Source of the DNA: CAYMEK01 sp964389305
Lineage (GTDB): Bacteria > Spirochaetota > Spirochaetia > SZUA-6 > DRHE01
Direction: 5' to 3'
Assembly: GCA_964389305.1 (NCBI GenBank)
Contig: CAYMEK010000005.1
Location: forward strand, 27,637-91,636
DNA length: 64,000 nt
This document shows, piece by piece, positions 59,064-64,000 of the stretch (position 1 is its first letter; every line of letters begins with the position of its first letter). The position numbers and the translations under genes were made by a program. The notes under the pieces are model-generated. The model ran no database searches. It was not told where the DNA came from and saw only the letters and a program-made list of their open reading frames with translations.

Positions 59064-60194
59064 TCATTCTGAATCCTTCCTTTCCTCCTCGTCTATCTTG
59101 GGAGGAAGACGTATTTCCGTGCCTGCAATGAGCACATGCGGATTGGGTATTCCGTTCTCACCCGCCAGCAGGGGATAAAGATCTCCATCTCCGTAGTAGC
59201 GCTCCGTGATCCGCCAGAGGGTGTCTCCCCAGTGAATGATATAGGGAAGGGACTCGCCGCCGCTCTCCAAGCCTTTCTTGGCTCGACTTGTCCCGGCGGT
59301 CTGTTCACCTCCGCCAGCGGCTTCTCTCGCGACACTCCCTGTATCCACCGAGCTCGAGCCGTGAGCGGGGCCGGGTTGGCTATCCCCCTCGACCGTAGAT
59401 TGCCCGCCCTTCTGAGTATCGGAAGGCGGCTGTCTCGAGGTTACCTTCTCCACCTTTTCGGGAGAGTAGCCGGAGTCCGCTTCGGCCGGTTCGAGGCGAA
59501 CCGCCTGCTGCCTATCAACCCCGCTCGGTCCGATCAGCTGCCGGATCACACGGGGAAACGTGAGCCGAGTGGTGAGCGGCAGGACTACGAGGACGACCAG
59601 CACAGCCAAGCCCAATACCGCTACGGCTAGAAGCGCCCTTCGCGGTTTTCCTCGATGCGGCGGCCGCCTGCGCCGCCTGCCGGGAGCCTCCGCCACCCGT
59701 ATCGTTGAATCCACCTGCTTTCCCGCAGACGGCTTGCTGTCCGTCACCCGCAACCCGGACACCGGCGGTGCAATCGCTTTGAGTTGGGAAGCGGGGAACA
59801 GCAGGCGCTTCCTGATTCCCGATGAGCGTTCCCGCAATTCGAGTAGAACATCCCCGGCGTTCCCCAGGCTAAGGCGCAGCTCGAAAGTCGGCTGACCGGC
59901 AGGAGCCGGCGGCAACCGCTCCAGGAAAACCGACCCGATCGACAGCCACCTCACTTCGGCCTTGTTGTCCTTCAGGTAAAAATGAAACAGCGCCTTGGGC
60001 TGATTGTCTGTCAGGGTAGTAAAGTAACGGGTGGTCCTTTCCGGTCGCGCCAGGTTAAACACGGGTAGTATTTTCCGTTCGCCCACCTGTATCCCGAGAA
60101 CCGTTTCCGTCAATATCCGAGTCCTCTTCACGGCCTGGTTGATGGCTGCAGATGCCGACTGAGTGAGTTTTCCTCTCGATATACTGAGCCACAC
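59064..60194 (-). CDS. Membrane protein joining an Hsp70-like substrate-binding domain to a periplasmic LysM domain
   Basis: The readable frame gives 376 residues. Residues about 31-135 resemble the Hsp70 (DnaK) beta-sandwich that holds peptides: LGIQVGERKILPVFNLAR, TDNQPKALFHFYL and SIGSVFLERLPPAPAG match the DnaK order, including the DNQ and PPAPxG landmarks, but there is no ATPase domain. A basic stretch, one helix (about 187-208), a Ser/Gly/Glu-rich periplasmic linker and a LysM domain (YIIHWGDTLWRITERYYGD to AGTEIRLPPK) follow. LysM binds peptidoglycan. The GTG at 60194 has no ribosome site; a frame with a good one starts at 60256 and would join by a one-base shift. Probably first gene of the chemotaxis operon. 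Confidence 0.72.
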   Translation of the reverse strand: MWLSISRGKLTQSASAAINQAVKRTRILTETVLGIQVGERKILPVFNLARPERTTRYFTTLTDNQPKALFHFYLKDNKAEVRWLSIGSVFLERLPPAPAGQPTFELRLSLGNAGDVLLELRERSSGIRKRLLFPASQLKAIAPPVSGLRVTDSKPSAGKQVDSTIRVAEAPGRRRRRPPHRGKPRRALLAVAVLGLAVLVVLVVLPLTTRLTFPRVIRQLIGPSGVDRQQAVRLEPAEADSGYSPEKVEKVTSRQPPSDTQKGGQSTVEGDSQPGPAHGSSSVDTGSVAREAAGGGEQTAGTSRAKKGLESGGESLPYIIHWGDTLWRITERYYGDGDLYPLLAGENGIPNPHVLIAGTEIRLPPKIDEEERKDSE

Positions 60195-60485
60195 CCGCTT
60201 TTTGATCGTGTTCCTACTCTATTCATCGGAACCGGTTGCGGTATTGTATACGGCATTTTCTCCTCTCTATGCTCATTGTACTACGGTCGGACTATACCCA
60301 CAACTCCCAAGATGTTTAGGGCTCCTCACTCGCTCAGCCCGTCAAGCGCCATGTAGAGAAATACAGCTTTTAAATTATAGCCCGCTGTCGAGACCGCATC
60401 CACTCCGACCGCTTCCAGGAGCAAGCTCTTTCCGGTTGCAGTCGAGGAACACCGGATGATAGAATCTACAGATCAAGAGGATTTC

Positions 60486-61145
60486 ATGTCAGTGCCTGCG
60501 AAAAAAGCGCTGGCCGTGATCGGCGATTTCTACCACAGCGCGGAAATAATGAGGAAAGCCCTTGAGTCTCTCTCAGGCCGCATCCCTTGCGAGCTTCGCT
60601 TCTACAGTGAGCCGCAGGGCCTGCCCCGGCAGGCTCTGGAAAACGCCGACCTGCTAATTCTAGCCCGCATGGGCCGCCTTAGACCCGAGGAGTCGGAGGA
60701 GCTTTGGCTTTCTCCAGGAGCGGAACAGCTCATCTTCGATTTTGTGGCAAGTGGAGGGAGCCTGCTCGCGCTGCACGCCGCACTGGCCTCCTATCCTCCC
60801 CAGGGTCCACTGCACCGGCTGATGCGAGGCCGCTTTCTCCACCACCCGCCACTGCATCCGGAGGTTCGCTACCTAATCGTTGAACCAGCGCAGCCTGTAA
60901 CCCGGGGTGTAGAGGATTTCACTGTTGCCGACGAGCAGTACTTCGTGGAAGTGGATCGCGATAGTACCACGATGCTGCTTCTCAGCCGCACTCCGGAGCA
61001 CGGCGAATCACCGGCAGGCTGGGCGCACGAGCTGGACACGGGCCGGGTTTGTGTCCTAGTTCCCGGCCACACCGGAGAGGCGCTGCTCCACGTGGCGATG
61101 CAGAAGCTGCTCGGAAACGCCCTTTCCTGGTGCCTGCAGATGTAA
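60486..61145 (+). CDS. ThuA-like (class I glutamine amidotransferase-like) domain protein
   Basis: A 219-residue protein with the ThuA layout: LAVIGDFYHSAEIMRKAL at the start, LILARMGRLRPEESEEL, LIFDFVASGGSLLALHAAL, and a C-terminal VCVLVPGHTGEALLHV. ThuA proteins were first linked to trehalose or other sugar utilisation and lack a proven catalytic role in most cases. AAGAGGATTTC precedes the ATG at 60486; an ATG at 60456 is less likely. It converges on the GH130 gene after 54 bases, a context that fits carbohydrate use. Confidence 0.78.
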   Translation: MSVPAKKALAVIGDFYHSAEIMRKALESLSGRIPCELRFYSEPQGLPRQALENADLLILARMGRLRPEESEELWLSPGAEQLIFDFVASGGSLLALHAALASYPPQGPLHRLMRGRFLHHPPLHPEVRYLIVEPAQPVTRGVEDFTVADEQYFVEVDRDSTTMLLLSRTPEHGESPAGWAHELDTGRVCVLVPGHTGEALLHVAMQKLLGNALSWCLQM

Positions 61146-61199
61146 GGTTCCGCTGTTACCCGCCGTAGCGGATTGCCATCGTCTGAATACCAAAGCGAG

Positions 61200-62195
61200 C
61201 TAGAACACGGTGGAGTTGTCGACTATGAATCCGAACAGCTCCTCCACCCGGGTAAAGGCTATGGCGGTGCAGGTATCCGCCGCGCCGTAGTAAATAGCCA
61301 TTCTACCCGTAGGCGGGTCTACCAGCGCCGCGCAGGGGAAGGCGACGTTCGGCACCTTGCCCACCTGTTCGTACTCCGTCTCGGGAGTTAGCAGATACTT
61401 GTTGGTTCTAAACAACACCTTTTGCGGCTGCCGGCTATCCAGAACGGCGGCGCCGAAGTTGTAGACGAAGCCGTTACAGGTGTTGAGCACACCGTGGTAG
61501 ATCAGCAGCCAGCCTGCGGTCGTTTCGATGGGAACCGGGCCGGCGCCGATCTTCGTGCTCTGCCACCACTGTCCCCCGGCGCCCATCACGAAACGGTGCC
61601 GGCCCCAATGCACCATATCCGGACTCTCGCTCAGATAGATATCCCCGAAGGGTGTATGGCCGTTATCGCTGGGGCGGCTGAGCATCATGTACTTCCCGTT
61701 GATCTTTTTCGGGAACAACACGCCGTTTCGATTAAAGGGCAAGAAAGCGTTTTCCAGTTGTTTGAAGCGTTTGAAATCCTTTGTTTCGGCAACTCCGATG
61801 GTCGGGCCGTGGTACCCGTTGCACCAGGTAACGTAGAATGTGTCTTCGATCTTTACAACCCGGGGGTCGTATTGATATTGAACGCGGCTCAGCTCGGCGT
61901 CCGCACATTCCATCTGAATCGGAGTAGCTTCGATCTCCCAGCGCAGGGCGTCTTGGCTGCGGCCGAGGTGTAAATAGGGGAACATCGATCTCGAGTCCGC
62001 CCTGAACACCCCCACGAACTGGCCTTTGAACGGGTGGACGGCGCTGTTGTAGATGCTTTGGGCCGAGGGAACCGGATTGATGCCAATGATGGGGTTCCTG
62101 CTGTAGCGCCAGATGACCTCCCGGCAGCCCTTGGGTTTCTCCTCCCAAGGGATATTGGGCAGCGGATCGCCGATGATTTTCACCTGATCATCCAT
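61200..62195 (-). CDS. GH130-family glycoside phosphorylase/hydrolase
   Basis: A 331-residue five-bladed beta-propeller of the GH130 type: PLPNIPWEEKPKGCREVIWRYSRNPIIG at the start, NSAVHPFKGQFVGVFRADS, YDPRVVKIEDTFYVTWCNGY with the catalytic acid Asp, and GADDTVICLA-like GAADTCTAIAFTRVEELFGF near the end. GH130 members phosphorolyse or hydrolyse beta-mannosides, such as mannosyl-glucose and mannosyl-GlcNAc. Which of the two activities it has cannot be told from the visible motifs. The ATG at 62195 (GAGAGG upstream) is preferred over one at 62219. Confidence 0.85.
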   Translation of the reverse strand: MDDQVKIIGDPLPNIPWEEKPKGCREVIWRYSRNPIIGINPVPSAQSIYNSAVHPFKGQFVGVFRADSRSMFPYLHLGRSQDALRWEIEATPIQMECADAELSRVQYQYDPRVVKIEDTFYVTWCNGYHGPTIGVAETKDFKRFKQLENAFLPFNRNGVLFPKKINGKYMMLSRPSDNGHTPFGDIYLSESPDMVHWGRHRFVMGAGGQWWQSTKIGAGPVPIETTAGWLLIYHGVLNTCNGFVYNFGAAVLDSRQPQKVLFRTNKYLLTPETEYEQVGKVPNVAFPCAALVDPPTGRMAIYYGAADTCTAIAFTRVEELFGFIVDNSTVF

Positions 62196-62231
62196 ACCTG
62201 CACACCTCTCACCTTTCATGTAGTGAATCGA

Positions 62232-64000
62232 TTAGCGTTCCTTCTCCTTGCGCGCCCGCGCCTCCCGGATGAGATCGGCGAAGGTGGCCGTTTCCTTGGA
62301 GTGGTCGCTGAACTGCCGGATCAACCGGCGGTTCACCGCCTTCTGTTTTCGCGAAGGCCTGCGACCCGCAAAGCCGGCGTCCCGCTCCCCCTCGATCTGC
62401 TCGTAGCCGCAGGAAAGGCTCTGGCAAACCAGCATCTTGCGGCCTTTCTTGTCCAGGACAGGCATCATCGACCGCCCGCAAATCGGGCAGGGAGTGTCGC
62501 TCATGTTGCGAGGTCTGTACTCTTCGGTGCTGGCTTTCACCATTTCCACCAGCTCGGCTGCGCGCCTGCGGATGTCCGTGCTGAACTCCCCGGCCTGCTC
62601 CTTTCCCTCGGCGATGGCGGAGAGCCGTTGCTCCCAACGGGCGGTCAGCTCCGGGGAGCGCAGCTCACCGGGCACCAGCTCCACCAGCTCGATCCCCCTT
62701 GCAGTGGGAAACAGCGTCCGGCTCCGCCGCTCCACGTAGTAGTTCGACAACAGCTTCTCGATTATTTCCGCCCGGGTGGCCGGCGTACCGATCCCTCCCT
62801 GAGCTATGGAGGCCTTAAGCTCCTTGTCTTCGATGAACCTGCCGGCGTGCTCCATGGCGTCGAGCAGGCTCGCCTCGGTATATCGCGGCGAAGGCTTGGT
62901 AAAGCCCTGTTTGACCTCGGCGGCAACCACGGTCAGGACCTCCCCTTCCCGGCGAGCGGAAAGCTCCTGTTGAGGCTGTTCCTCCTCATCCTCTTCCCTG
63001 TCACAGCGGCTTTCCTCGATCGCTTTCCAGCCGGCGTCCAGCACCTGTATTCCCCTGGACAGGAATTGCTCGCCTTCGGCTTCGGTGATGAGAGTGATGC
63101 TGCGGTAGCGATACGGCCGGGAGAGAACAGCCAGGAAGCGGGCCACGATCAACTCCCAGAGCGACCGCTCTTCTGCGCCCAGTCTCTGAGGCTCCGCCCG
63201 CTGCTCGGTTGGCAGGATGGCGTGGTGGTCCGTTACCTTGCCGTCATTGACCAGACGGCCGCCGGGCTTGAGCTCTGCGGCCAGAAGATCCTGAACGGCG
63301 CTGTGATAACGAGAGGCCAGCACCGCCTTAAGGCGATCTTTCAGGGTAGGGACCAGGTCCCGGCTGATGTAGCGGGAATCGGTTCGAGGATAGGTGACCA
63401 GTTTATGACGCTCGTACAGGCCCTGCAGGGTGCTCAGAGTCTTCTGGGCGCTGAAACCCAGACGGCTGTTGGCCTCTCGCTGCAGAGATGTCAGATCGTA
63501 GGCCAAAGGCGGAGGCTCGCTCTTGTCTTTGGCCTCTATCTTTACGATTCGCGCCCGGGAGCCCCGGACCTTCTCGGCGATCTCCCGGGCCCTTCGCTCC
63601 TCGTTGATCCGGGTAGCTCCCTGGCGGCTGCGCCACAAGCCCGTATAGGAGCCGAAGTCGGCCTGCACCTGCCAGTAACTGTCCGGTTTGAAGTTGTTGA
63701 TCTCCTCCTCCCGCTGAACGATCAGGGCCAGGGTCGGCGTCTGCACCCGGCCGGCGGACAGCCGGGCGTCATACCTGCAGCTCAAGGCCCGGGTAACGTT
63801 CAGTCCGATGAGCCAGTCCGCCTCGGCCCGGGATTCGGCGGCTCGATACAGGTTTTCGAAATCCTTTCCGGGTTTGAGGTTGCGAAATCCTTCCCGAATG
63901 GCCGTGTCGGTCTGGGAGCTGATCCAGAGACGTTGACAGCCGCCTTTCCAGCCGCCCAGGCGCATGATCCAGCGGGCCACCAGCTCCCCCTCCCGGCCGG
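62232..64000 (-). CDS. topB: DNA topoisomerase III (partial, N-terminus outside window)
   Basis: The frame enters from the right edge within the TOPRIM end (REGELVARWIMR), then GLNVTRALSCRYDARLSAGRVQTPTL, the active-site tyrosine in LVTYPRTDSRYI, HHAILPT, GIGTPATRAEIIEKLL and a C-terminal four-Cys zinc finger (CPICGRSMM to VCQSLSCGY). These are type IA topoisomerase features; the LSAGRVQTP motif and short zinc tail indicate topoisomerase III, which decatenates and unlinks single strands. About 589 residues are in the window; the first ~100-150 are missing. The last ~50 residues are basic (RKQKAVNRRLIRQF). Confidence 0.9.
   Translation of the reverse strand, partial: GREGELVARWIMRLGGWKGGCQRLWISSQTDTAIREGFRNLKPGKDFENLYRAAESRAEADWLIGLNVTRALSCRYDARLSAGRVQTPTLALIVQREEEINNFKPDSYWQVQADFGSYTGLWRSRQGATRINEERRAREIAEKVRGSRARIVKIEAKDKSEPPPLAYDLTSLQREANSRLGFSAQKTLSTLQGLYERHKLVTYPRTDSRYISRDLVPTLKDRLKAVLASRYHSAVQDLLAAELKPGGRLVNDGKVTDHHAILPTEQRAEPQRLGAEERSLWELIVARFLAVLSRPYRYRSITLITEAEGEQFLSRGIQVLDAGWKAIEESRCDREEDEEEQPQQELSARREGEVLTVVAAEVKQGFTKPSPRYTEASLLDAMEHAGRFIEDKELKASIAQGGIGTPATRAEIIEKLLSNYYVERRSRTLFPTARGIELVELVPGELRSPELTARWEQRLSAIAEGKEQAGEFSTDIRRRAAELVEMVKASTEEYRPRNMSDTPCPICGRSMMPVLDKKGRKMLVCQSLSCGYEQIEGERDAGFAGRRPSRKQKAVNRRLIRQFSDHSKETATFADLIREARARKEKER

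Noticed and set aside
62232..64000. Topoisomerase III as a sign of an integrative element
   Set aside because: topB occurs on many chromosomes, and no integrase, relaxase, transfer gene or attachment repeat was seen in the window.

Overview
The window looks like a 64 kb piece of a free-living bacterial chromosome, probably a spirochaete (Spirochaetota). This is inferred from two secreted binding proteins whose signal peptides end in a -FAGGQ- stretch, typical of Spirochaeta/Treponema-type transporters, and from the cheW-cheA-cheX-cheY block. It is a scaffold: two runs of exactly 100 N (43883-43982 and 48668-48767) mark joins of unknown length, and the second lies inside a chemoreceptor gene. 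I see no rRNA, tRNA, CRISPR array, insertion sequence or prophage. Most start codons were chosen by Shine-Dalgarno position.

Region 1 (1-12749) is a divergent catabolic island. Leftward run a cyclase-family hydrolase, a VOC protein, a two-cluster ferredoxin, an aldehyde ferredoxin oxidoreductase (AOR) with an altered cluster motif, a DapA-type aldolase and a first FGGY kinase. Rightward run a GntR/UTRA regulator, a second FGGY kinase and a ribose-type ABC importer. Together they suggest uptake, phosphorylation, aldol cleavage and ferredoxin-linked oxidation of an unidentified sugar or sugar acid. Region 2 (12746-15619) is iorBA with a divergent Lrp/AsnC regulator; IorA lacks its usual C-terminal ferredoxin domain.

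Region 3 (15559-21807) is the best candidate for an undescribed system. A lysine 2,3-aminomutase-like enzyme, two different Ddl-like ATP-grasp ligases and a GNAT acetyltransferase form a tightly coupled operon, divergent from a GNAT-deacetylase fusion protein. A beta-lysine-containing acetylated peptide or small molecule is a reasonable guess.

Region 4 (21851-30854) holds DAHP synthase, small membrane and secreted proteins, an AEC transporter, a three-PAS histidine kinase, and a TetR regulator whose near-identical palindromic operators lie on its own consensus promoter and on that of the neighbouring methyltransferase. Region 5 (31073-37982) is the phosphate locus, pstSCAB converging on phoU-phoB-phoR. 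Region 6 (38285-43837) has a FetAB-type exporter, a triple-repeat PPC-like secreted protein, Hsp20, a SYLF protein and an MFS transporter. Region 7 (44023-48515) is an AraR-like repressor with an AraR-like operator and a CUT1 sugar importer lacking its own ATPase.

Region 8 (48528-60256) is a long leftward chemosensory operon: an Hsp70-like-domain/LysM membrane protein, cheY, cheX, a CheA-CheC fusion, a CheW with a long acidic tail, a chemoreceptor with a c-type haem motif, cheD, cheR, cheB, comFB and a second receptor broken by the assembly gap. Region 9 (60486-64000) has a ThuA-like protein, a GH130 enzyme and a partial topoisomerase III.
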